A stretch of 64,000 bases of DNA from Panopea generosa (lineage: Eukaryota > Mollusca > Bivalvia > Adapedonta > Hiatellidae), in NCBI GenBank assembly GCA_029582155.1, contig CM055898.1, positions 25,087,339 through 25,151,338 of the forward strand, in the 5' to 3' direction. The position numbers and the translations under genes are program-made. Positions 13,401 to 26,200 of the stretch are shown piece after piece. The notes under the pieces were generated by a model that saw only the letters and a list, made by a program, of their open reading frames with translations, ran no database searches and was not told the DNA's origin. Within the stretch, counting starts at the first letter, position 1. Each line of letters starts with the position of its first letter.

Positions 13401-16400
13401 GCATGTAGATCGACTATGCCACTTTTCAGTGACTTGAAATACTGTGTAAGTCTGTAGCTACAGTAAAATGTGTTGTATTAAACAGCCACATTTTCTATTA
13501 ACTCATTGTTTTAATCAACACGTATATATATATCCATTGAGTGGCTGCTAAGGACAGGTTTAACTGTATCTAATTCATACTTACCATAGCAATTGTGATA
13601 TTCCTGCAGTGTCTTGAACATATAAAACGTATTACCGCTCCCTATAAGGTAGGTGACGTCAGGGTCATTGGGCACCTGTGTTTTTGCATAGTTTTTATGA
13701 AAATCCTGAAATAAATTGATTATACTTAATATTAAAACAAATTACAAAATAAAATTAAAATTATTTCGAGATATTTTATGGTACGGTTAATAAAATGATA
13801 AAATAATGATTACCATAACAAATATAACACAAAATGATATGGATAAAAATCAACATATAACAAGTTAAACAATATGAAAATGGTGTTTTAAGAAGTTTTA
13901 TTTATCTAAATTCGCAAACAAGTGGTGAATTTGATTTTCATGTAATAAGCATTAAAACAATTAAAATAAATCGATACTTTTGTTTTATGCCATTATCCAC
14001 ATTTTTCAATGCACCAACGGGCTGTTATCGCATCGATATTTTATATAAGTATGTTTTTATGTGTACGTACCCATAGCCCGTAATGCATGGTAGAACTCAT
14101 GTCATAAGGCCGACCGTCATTCCATATAGATTTCAAACTACTTCGGTAATACTGCGAACGGTATTCTTAAAAACGGTAAAAACAGTATTTTTTATTATAT
14201 ATGCGACGTTACGTCATACGTCTCGAGTCGACAATGTTACTTTACTATAGTCGTATGCGAACAATTATTTATTAACCCTTCAAAACATGTGTATTTCTTT
14301 TCTGTTGTCTACCGTTCTGACGTCTGTAAGGTTTCAGTTTGAGATTGTAGTGTATCACTGTTTTCTAAGATATCTGTTTATTACACTTATGTATAATTTC
14401 TGCATGTGGTTTCTGTTTGAAATATGCCTGTTACACTTATGTATAATTTCTGCATGTAGTTTCTGTTTGAAATATGTCTGTTACACTTATGTATTATTGC
14501 TGTATGTGGTTTCTGTTTGAGATATGTCTGTTACAATTGTGTATCATTTCTGCATGTAGTTTCTGTTTGAAATATGTCTGTTACACTTATGTATCATTGC
14601 TGTATGAAGTTTCTGTTTGAGATATGTCTGTTACACTTATATATTATTTCTGTATGTAGTTTATGTTAGAATTATATCTGTTACACATTTGTATCATTTC
14701 TGTATGTAGTTTATGTTTGAAATATGTCTGTTACACTTTTGTATCATTGCTGTATGTGGTTTCTGTTTGAGATATGTCTGTTACACTTACGTATCATTTC
14801 TGCATGTGGTTTCTGTTTGAGATATGTCTGTAGCATTGACTTCTGAGATGTTCGATTTGAGATATTTCTGTATCAGTTTTCTATGATGTCTGTTTGATAT
14901 ATTAAACGGTGGTAAATAATCAGCTTATAGTATATTTAAATTTAAATGTTAAATGATAATGCATAATGTATTTACTGTCTTTCTGATTTTGATACTTCAT
15001 GGAGAGCGAAGGAAAGGAACCTGGTAACTTCTGCTCGTGCATCATTCCTAGTGCATGTCCTATTTCGTGTACAGCCACACTCTGTTAATATGTAAAAGTT
15101 TACATAATTTATTATAAGTATTAATCATAACCTTAATTGAGGAATAGTAGAAAATACATATTTTTTTCTAAATAGTTTATGTTAATTTTTCATAGGTGTA
15201 ACATAAATAACTGCAAATATAATATGTATGGACAAGCTTACTCGGTAACACGTCTAAAGGTCTAAATCATGTAGAAATTGCTTTTGTTGTTTTATTAAAG
15301 TAGAAATGTCCCTTGTATCATAACCGTAAGGTTGATTACACAAAAAAACGCGGTTAAAGCTCACCAGTGGCGGATTGGCCACTGACCGTTTAAAAGCGAC
15401 GGTAGCCCCTTACGTATCCACTTTTCTGTATATTTGTTGTGACCTTTATAATGAGCCAATAAGCTGTAAATGAATGTGTACTATTGTTTTGGCTGTGGTC
15501 GTTGAATGCTATGCTCATGTTGGACGGTTTGTTGGCAATATTGTTCAATAATCCATGTTATATAAATTGCACTATTAACACTGAATCAATTAAAATTTTA
15601 AACCAAATACATTTATCAATTATGTGTTAAAATAGTCTCTACATGCATGCATTGGCTGTCCCCGAGCTTTATTGTACGTATCCCATCTCTACATGGATAC
15701 ATTGGCTGTCCTCTAGCTTAATTGTACGTATCCCATCTCTACACGGATATATTGGCTGTCCCCTAGCTTTATTGTACGTATCCGATCTCTACATGCATGC
15801 ATTGGCTGTCCCCGAGCTTTATTGTACGTATCCCATCTCTACATGGATACATTGGCTGTCCCCTAGCTTTATTGTACGTATCCGATCTCTACATGCATGC
15901 ATTGGCTGTCCCCCGAGCTTTATTGTACGTATCCGATCTCTACATGGATACATTGGCTTTCTACTAACTTTATTTTACGTATCCTATCTATACATGGATA
16001 CATTGGCTGTTCCCTAGCTTTATTGTACGTATTCCATCTCTACATGGATACATTGGCCGTCCCCGAGCTTTATTTTACGTATCGTATCCCATCTCTACAT
16101 GGAAACATTGGCTGTCCCCTAGCTTTATTGTACGTATCCTATCTCTACATGGATACATTGGCTGTCCCCGAGCTTAATTGTACGTATGCCATCTCCACAT
16201 GCATGCATTTGCTGTTCCATAGTTTTATTGTACTTACCTCATTGCCACATACAAGCAATAAATTGTGCAAGACAACATTTTAATTTTGTTGTTGGCAAAA
16301 AGTTAAATGTAAGAAAAACAAGCACAATCTTTATATGGATTTCTCTGAAGCAACAAACGCGTTTGACATATATGATAAATGAAATATAAAGTGCAAAATG

Positions 16401-19400
16401 GAGTTTTGAATTACATCGCCACTTGTTTCGTTTTACTGACATATCTTGCCCTTAATATGTCACAATGTAGCTGCATTTGGGTAAAACTGATTGTCAAAAA
16501 TGGGTACACAATTGTACTGTTATGTTTGCGTCTTCAAATCGCAACTTTTATATATCTTTGTGGTGTCGATATACATCATTTACTTTCAAATGGACATTTA
16601 CTGAGCAATTCTTTTCATTAACAAATTCCGGTACCAAAATGATTCCATCGTCAGTGAATTTAATTGAGCACAAACAAAACGTTTAAACTAGAAAAAATAA
16701 ATAGTTATAGAATTATCAGTCAATATGTTTCTAAGCATGATTGTATTTGCCACTCATGCAAAATTGTATCGCTGTTTAGTTGACTGTATTCACCCAATTC
16801 CACAGATGCAAATAGGTTGCCCTTTATCATGATTGCACCCCCACACCCAAACCTCAACATGCAAAACGTTCTTAATTGTACTTATACCACCTCTTCATGC
16901 CAATTTGGCCATCCCCTAGCTTAATTGAACTTATACCACCTCCTCATGCCAATTTGGCCATCCCCTAGCTTAACTGTATTCATCCCACCTCCTCATGCCA
17001 ATTTGGCCATCCCCTAGCTTAATTGAACTTATACCACCTTCTCATGCCAATTTGGCCATCCCCTAGCTTAACTGTATTCATCCCACCTCCTCATGCCAAT
17101 TTGGCCATCCACTAGCTTAATTGAACTTATACCACCTCCTCATGCCAATTTGGCCATCCCATATCTTGATTGTACTAATACCACCTCCTCATTCCAATTT
17201 GGCCATCCCCTAGCTTGATTGTACTTATACCACCTCCTCATGCCAATTTGGCCACCCCCTAGCTTAATTGTACTTATACTACCTCCCCATGCCAATTTGG
17301 CCATCCCCTAGCTTGATTGTACTTATACCACATCATCATGCCAATTTGGCCATCACCTAGCTTGATTGTACACATCCCACCTCCTCATGCCAATTTGACC
17401 ATCCCTTAGCTTGATTGTACTTATACCACCTCATCAAGCCAATTTGGCCATCCTCTAGCATAATTGTACTTATACCACCTCCTGATGCCAATGTGGCTAT
17501 CCCCTAGCTTGATTGTACTTATACAACCTCTTCATGCCAATTTGGCCATCCCCTAGCTTAACTGTTCTCATCCCACCTCATCATGCTAATTTGGCCATCC
17601 CCAGCTTAATTGAACTGATACTACCTCCTCATGTCAATTTGGCCATCCCCTAGCTTGATTGTACTTATACCACCTCCTCATGCCAATTTGGCCATCCCCT
17701 AGCTTGATTGTACTTATACCATCTCCTCATGCCAATTAGGCCATCCCCTAGCTTAACTGTACTCATCCCACCTCCTCATGCCAATTTGGCCATTCCCTAG
17801 CTTAATTGAACTTATACCACCTTCTCATGCCAATTTGGCCATCCCCTAGTTTAACTGTACTCATCCCACCTCCTCATGCCAATTTGGCCATCCCCTAGCT
17901 TAACTGTATTCATCCCACCTCATCATGATCATTTGGCCATCCCCTAGCTTAACTGTACTCATCCCACCTCATCATGCTAATTTGGCCATCCCCAGCTTAA
18001 TTGAACTTATACTACCTCCTCATGTCAATTTGGCCATCCCCTAGCTTGATTGTACTTATACCACCTCCTCATGCCAATTTGGCCATCCCCTAGCTTGATT
18101 GTACTTATACCAGCTCCTCATGCCAATTTGGCCATCCCCTAGCTTAATTGTACACATCTCACCTCCTCATGCCAATTTGGCCATCCCTAGCTTAATTGAA
18201 CTTATACCACCTCCTCATGCCAATTTGGCCATCCCATATCTTGTTGTACTAATACCACCTCCTCATTCCAATTTGGCCATCCTCTAGCTTGATTGTACTT
18301 ATACCACCTCCTCAAGCAAATTTGGCCATCCCCTAGCTTGATTGTACTTATACCAGCTCCTAATGCCAATTTGGCCATTCCCTAGCTTGCTTGTACACAT
18401 CCCACCTCCTCATGACAATTTGGCCATCCCATAGATTAATTGTACTTATACCACATCATCATGCCAATTTGGCCATCACCTAGCTTGATTGTACACATCC
18501 CACCTCCTCATGCCAATTTGGCCATCCCCTAGCTTGATTGTACTTATACCACCTCCTCAAGCCAATTTGGCCATCTCCTAGCTTGATTGTACTTATACCA
18601 GCTCCTAATGCCAATTTGGCCATCCCCTAGCTTGATTGTACACATCCCACCTCCTCATGCCAATTTGGCCATCCCCAAGCTTAACTGTACTCATCCCACC
18701 TCCTCATGCCAATTTGGCCATCCCCTAGCTTGATTGCACTTATACCACCTCCTCATGCCAATTTGGCCATCCCCTAGCTTTATTGTACTTATACCAGCTC
18801 CTAATGCCAATTTGGCCATCACCTAGCTTGATTGTACTTATAACAGCTTCTAATGCCAATTTGGCCATCACCTAGCTTGATTGTACTTATACCACCTCCT
18901 CATGCCAATTTGGCCATCCCCTAGCTTGATTGTACTTTTATCAGCTCCTCATGCCAATTTGGCCATCATCTAGCTTAATTGTACTTATACTAGCTCCTCA
19001 TGCCAATTTGGCCATCCCCTAGCTTGATTGTACTTATACCAACTCCTCATGTCAAATTTGCCATCCCCTAGCTTAATTGTACATATCCCACCTCCTAATG
19101 TCAATTTGGCCATCCCCTAGCTTGATTGTATTTATACCACCTCCTCATGCCAAATTGGTCATCCCCTAGCTTAACTGTACACATCCCACCTCCTCATGCC
19201 AATTTGGCCATCCCCTAGCTTGATTGTACTTATACCACCTCCTCATGCCAATTTGGCCATCCCCTAGCTTGATTGTATTATTACCAGCTCCTCATGCCAA
19301 TTTGGCCATCCCCTAGCTTGATTGTACTTACACCACCTCCTCACGCCAATTTGGCCATCCCCTAGCTTAATTGTACACATACCACTTCCTCATGCCAAAT

Positions 19401-22400
19401 TGGCCATCCCCTAGCTTAACTCTATACATCCCACCTCCTCATGCCAATTTGGCCATCCCATAGCTTGATTGTACTTATATTACCTCCTCATGCCAATTTG
19501 GCCATCCCCTAGCTTGATTGTACTTATACCACCTCCTCATGCCAATTTGGCCATACCCTATCTAGATTGTACTTATACCACCTCCTCATGCCAATTTGGC
19601 CATCCCCTCGCTTGATTGTACTTATACCACCTCCTCATGCCAATTTGACCATCCGCTAGCTTGATTGTACTTATACCTCCTCCTCATGCCAATTTAGCCA
19701 TCCCCTATCTGATTGTACTTATACCACCTCCTCATGCAAATTTGGCCATCCCCTAGCTTGATTGTACTTATACTACCTCCTCATGCCAATTTGGCCATCC
19801 CCTAGCTTGATTGTACTTATACCACCTCCTCATGCCAATTAGGACATCCCCTAGCTTGATTGTACACATCCCACCTCCTCATGCAAATTTGGCCATCCCC
19901 TAGCTTGAATGTACTTATACCACCTCCTCATGCCAATTTGGCCATCCCCTAGATAAATTGTACTCATCCCACCACCTCATGTCAATTTGGCCATCCCCTA
20001 GCTTAACTGTGCACATCCCACCTCCTCATGCCAATTTGGCCATCCCCTAACTTGATTGTATTTATACCACCTCCTCATGCCAATTTGGCCATCCCCTATC
20101 TTGATTGTACTTATACTACCTCCTCATGCCAATTTGGCCATCCCCTAGCTTGATTGTATTATTACCAGCTCCTCATGCCAATTTGGCCATCCCCTAGCTT
20201 GATTGTACTTACACCACCTCCTCACGCCAATTTGGCCATCCCCTAGCTTAATTGTACACATACCACTTCCTCATGCCAAATTGGCCATCCCCTAGCTTAA
20301 CTCTATACATCCCACCTCCTCATGCCAATTTGGCCATCCCATAGCTTGATTGTACTTATATTACCTCCTCATGCCAATTTGGCCATCCCCTAGCTTGATT
20401 GTACTTATACCACCTCCTCATGCCAATTTGGCCATACCCTATCTAGATTGTACTTATACCACCTCCTCATGCCAATTTGGCCATCCCCTCGCTTGATTGT
20501 ACTTATACCACCTCCTCATGCCAATTTGACCATCCGCTAGCTTGATTGTACTTATACCTCCTCCTCATGCCAATTTAGCCATCCCCTATCTGATTGTACT
20601 TATACCACCTCCTCATGCAAATTTGGCCATCCCCTAGCTTGATTGTACTTATACTACCTCCTCATGCCAATTTGGCCATCCCCTAGCTTGATTGTACTTA
20701 TACCACCTCCTCATGCCAATTAGGACATCCCCTAGCTTGATTGTACACATCCCACCTCCTCATGCAAATTTGGCCATCCCCTAGCTTGAATGTACTTATA
20801 CCACCTCCTCATGCCAATTTGGCCATCCCCTAGATAAATTGTACTCATCCCACCACCTCATGTCAATTTGGCCATCCCCTAGCTTAACTGTGCACATCCC
20901 ACCTCCTCATGCCAATTTGGCCATCCCCTAACTTGATTGTATTTATACCACCTCCTCATGCCAATTTGGCCATCCCCTATCTTGATTGTACTTATACTAC
21001 CTCCTCATGCCAATTTGGCCATCCCCTAGCTTGATTGTACTTATACCACCTCCTCATGCCAATTTGGCCATCCCCTATCTAGATTGTACTTATACCACCT
21101 CATCATGCCAATTTGGCCATTCCCTAGCTTAATTGTACCTATACCACCTCCTCATGCCAATTTGGCCATCCCCTAGCTTGATTGTACTTATACCAGCTCC
21201 TAATGCCAATTTGGCCATCCCCTAGCTTGATTGTACACATCCCACCTCCTCATGCCAATTTGGCCATCCCCTAGCTTGATTGTACTTATACTACCTCCTT
21301 ATGCCAATTTGGCCATCCCCTATCTTGATTGTACTTATACCACCTCCTCATGCCAATTTGGCCATCCCCTAGTTTAACTGTACTCATCTCACCTCCTCAT
21401 GTTAATTTGGCCATCCCCTAGCTTAACTGTGCACATCCCACTTCCTCATGCCAATTTCGCCATCCCCTAACTTGATTGTACTGATACCACCTCATCATGC
21501 CAATTTGGCCATCACCTAGCTTGATTGTACTAATACCACCTCCTCATGCCAAATTGGCCATCCCCTAGCTTGACTGTACTTATACCACCTCCTCATGCCA
21601 ATTTGGCCATCACCTAGCTTGATTGTACTAATACCACCTCCTCATGCCAAATTGGCCATCCCCAAGCTTAACTGTACACATCCAACTTCCTCATGCCAAT
21701 TTAGCCATCCCCTGTCTTGATTGTACTTATACCACCTCCTCATGCCAATTTGATCATCCCCTATCTTGATTGTACTTATACCACCTCTTAATGCCAATTT
21801 GGCCATCCCCTAGATTAACTGTACTCATCCCACCTACTCATGTCAATTTGGCCATCCACTAGCATGATTGCACTTATACCACCTCCTCATGCCAATTTGG
21901 CCATCCCGTGCTTGATTGTACTTATACCACCTCCTCATGCCAATTTGGCCATCACCTAGGTTGATTGTACTTATATCACCTCCTCATGCCAATTTGGCCA
22001 TCCCCTATCTTAATTGTACTGATACCACCACCTCATGCCAATTTGGCCATCCCCTAGTTTAACTGTACACATCCCACCTCCTCATGCCAATTTGGCCATC
22101 CCCTAGCTTGATTGTACTAATTCCACCACCTCATGCCAATTTGGCCATCCCCTAGCTTGATTGTACTTATACCACCTCCTCATGCCAAATTGGTCATCCC
22201 CTAGCTTAACTGTACACAACCCACCTCCTCATGCAAATTTGGCCTTCCCCTAGCTTTATTGTACTATTACCACCTCCTCATGCCAATTTGACCGTCCCCT
22301 ATCTTGATTATACTTATACCACCTCCTCATTCCAATTTGACCATCCGCTAGCTTGATTGTACTTATACCACCTCCTCATGCCAATTTGGCCATCACCTAG

Positions 22401-23195
22401 CTTGATTGTACTTATACCACCACCTCATGCCAATTTGGCTATCCCCTTGCTTGATTGTACTTATACCACCAGCTCCTCATGCCAATTTGGCCATCCCCTA
22501 GCTTGATTGTACTAATACCACCTCCTCATGCCAATTTGGCCATCCACTAGCTTGATTGTACTCATCCCACATCGATGTGCAAATTTAGCTGTCTCTGAAC
22601 TAGATTGTACTCACCCCACCTCCACAGGCCCAAATACTCTGTCCGTTTCCTCTTAGGTTGCCTACATACGATCTACACCTGAATGCAAAATAAAGTATGT
22701 TTGACACATTTATTATAGTAAAATTTAAAATTGATTATACATGTGTTCAAATAAATTGTTTTGAAGGCTTGTTTAACGGAACGGTATTAGTAAAACCTTT
22801 TGTACACTAAATGTCCCACTTAACAATTACCTCCCCTAAAGTCCTTGTGCTAGACAAAATAGAGCCGTGGTGTGTAGTTGTGATTTTTTTTTAAAAAGTA
22901 AAATGCGTTATGTTATAGGTGAGAGGATTGGAATAATTTCATAAGTTTCAAAAAGTTTAGGTGACATGGCGTTCAGATAGTTGGAAGGTACGTAGCAACA
23001 AATGCTTATCTATAGAAACAAGGCGCATTAAAAACCAGTTGGAATGTTTTCTGTGATTTAAAAATACATTTTTATATATGTATAATGGAGCAAACTTAAT
23101 TGTTGTCTGAGACGTAAAGTTCACAGTGCAAAACACATAATAATATGGAACTATTACGTAATCCAAAAAGTATGTTATTGCAATAACCAAATTAT

Positions 23196-23271
<76 letters not shown>

Positions 23272-26200
23272 TCAATTATCTCCCTTTATGAATAAAAACC
23301 TTATGAGTTCAATGTATCTTCATGAACCTATGGGTTTCTATGTTTGTCCTTTATATAGCATGTGAGTAGTCATGCATCTTTAACAAGATCCTACTTATAT
23401 AAAGCTATCAGTTCATATGTAAATAGTCCGTCAAGTCAAGATGTGTTGCATGTAAAATCATAAAATCATAGTATATGACACCAATTCTATGACTTAGTAA
23501 AGACTTTTTTATTGTGTCTTTTTTTTATCGTCAATATATTGAAATGATTGAAATGGCGCGGCTTTTTCAGTCGCTGCTACGTTTGATTACATATCTGATT
23601 CGAATACGTCGTTGGGCGATTAATCAATTTTATTGTTGTATTTTTTCTGCGTTGCTTTATCTATGTTAAATATTGTTGCAATAATGTCGTATATTTATTT
23701 GTTATAAAAATATATCTTCTTCACAACTACTTGAAGTGCTATATAATTTCTATTCATGATTTTAGGTTAAACGTATTCTTTTCCAAATATATGAAGAATG
23801 GGTTTTCGAAAGCTCGTTTGTTCACGCAAAATCTCGAGATATGGCTTTTTTAAAAAAGTTATTGTCAAACAATAAAAACGTGGAAGTAAAGGCTACACAT
23901 TAAATGGAATATCTCAGAAATTATAACATTTTATAATTTTTTCAAGATATTATTTGCTAACAAATCATGGCTCTGTTAACTCAATGACCCCGTATTGTTA
24001 AAAGGATATCTGTTTTAACATGCCAAACTATGATAATATATTGAAAAGGGGTTTCCTAAGCTGGGCTACACGTCTAGGTTAGACTAAATAAGATTTCCCG
24101 TTTGAATTTTCAATATAGTTTGTAACGTATTGAATTAGTCACATGGTTTCATTTTGATTTCAAGTTAATCTGTCATAAGGTTTACTCGATGTAAATTCTG
24201 TTTCATGTTAGAAAGAGTTCCAGTGACGAAGTGATGGTCATCAAACAATATTTAAGTGTTGTCAATTTTTAGAATGGGAATTTTGCTTCAAATTTACTAC
24301 CTCGATTGCTTCTTCGATGTTGTCACATTTCGGTGGATTTGATATAAAAAACATTCGGATTTTATTTATTTATTAATTATATTGATAAGCTTTTTAACCG
24401 TTTAAAAAATGATTTAAGTTTTTAAAGATATTTTCAGCATTTTTTCCTGATACATTCCCTTTGAAATAATAGACATAAACAATGTTTATACTGGTTAGTT
24501 CCAAATGAGCTATGCTAATAAACTTTCAAATGAAGGCGAGGACGTGAAGATAATTTTGTTTAGTATAATTAAAAACGTACCCTTTGGTATCTCTTTTATA
24601 TATCAGATGATTTTCGTGGGGAAGTCCTAGGGCGGAGTTATTACCGTTGTAATAAGCAAATCGGAATCCAGTCCATTTTTCATAAACGCCATGTGCCTTT
24701 GATATGCCTTCTTTGTCGTTATCCGCTATAAGAAATGATAATATTTAATCAACAGTAAAAACCAATAAATAATACTTCTCTTAATCATACATGTATTGTT
24801 ATAAATCTTTTTATTTGTTATGACGTCATTCATAAACAACTTCGAAGAGCTATTTATAGATTATACAAACTTTGTCTTATTCTATGTGTGACCTCTGTGT
24901 AGAAATAAATGTTCACAAGCATCACGTACAGATGGCACCTTAAGTGCCTATCAACATTTCAATAAAGAATGAGACTAAACGAGGTGATTTAATTGTTAGA
25001 GGCCTCAGATACATAGAGAACACTCTAGTTTTGCATTTTTCAACTCCAGCGAGATTTTGGACAATTGACTGCATGATTGTAAGCAAGGATTTATATAGGT
25101 CCTTGTTGTAATCTAAGGTACAATCTAATGACCTCCCACATTTGCATGTGTTGTAACGGGGATATTGGTAAGTCTATGTCAGTGGGTGTCACATGTGTAC
25201 ATCAGCCTTACGCCAATGGATAAGCAAACAACAACCGGTAGCCTTCTCTTGACATGTGTGAGATTGTTTATATCAAATGCCTCGTGACCTAGATTCGTGT
25301 TAAGAAAAAAAAAAATTAGACAACGGCTTGCTTTTAAGTATCAGTACAAATAGGTTGTTTGACTAGAGCGAAAGTTGCCGATAAATATTGCATTGTTGTG
25401 TAATAAATTTATATTTTTGCTGGAGACATATGCAACTTTGTAAAAGTCAATATCTGATATTTGTATTCCAATCAATATTCAATCTTCATACATTTTGAAG
25501 CCAACAAACATAACTCTGAATACAATTATACAATACAAATACAAATACATACACTACATATATTTATAAACAGTGATGAATACAAATTATGTTAAGATTT
25601 ATATTTAAAAATGCTTTATGTCGATCAAGATCAAAGAGTGTTATTCGTTAAGCTTGGAGAAATTTTTTTTTTGGGGGGGGATACTTTAGAGTTAAATCTG
25701 CACAGGTAAACAGGAGTTTCTATTTACCACACACTAACCTAAAATATCAAAAAGATAAGCATATTAGATAAACCCATCATGCCATACCATTCTAGTTATG
25801 CTGTTTTCTTTTTATGGATTATTTCAGCACGACAAGGCGATGTATACGATTACAAAATATATGGACTCATTTATCAACAGCGTGGCTAATAGTCAGGATT
25901 TCATATAATTGACGTTGGTGTAAACGGAAACACACTTGGGCGATAGAAGTCACATTCATCCGATATATCAACATGACACGGAGATGCATACGATTACAAC
26001 AAGTATAGACTCATTTTTAACGGCGTGACAGATGGTCAGGGATTCATATGATGGATGTTGCTGTGAAAAACACATTGACAATAGAAGTCACATTCCTCAG
26101 AAATATGTATGAATATTAACATAAAATAAAGTAGCAAGAAGGCATGGTAACGATGTTTGTAAGGTATTAGTAACACTCTTTTATATGTATGCGTGCATAA

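Noticed and set aside
15643-16283. Long open frames reading MHALAVPELYCTYPIS-like repeats on the plus strand
   Set aside because: They only read through the 50-bp tandem array inside an intron of the protease gene. 50 is not a multiple of three, and the frames have no start context, domain or conservation signal.
16860-22614. Possible CRISPR-like array of regular 50-base repeats
   Set aside because: Units are directly adjacent with no unique spacers, and the host is plainly eukaryotic. It is a minisatellite. The same holds for the 46-, 60-, 85- and 91-bp arrays.
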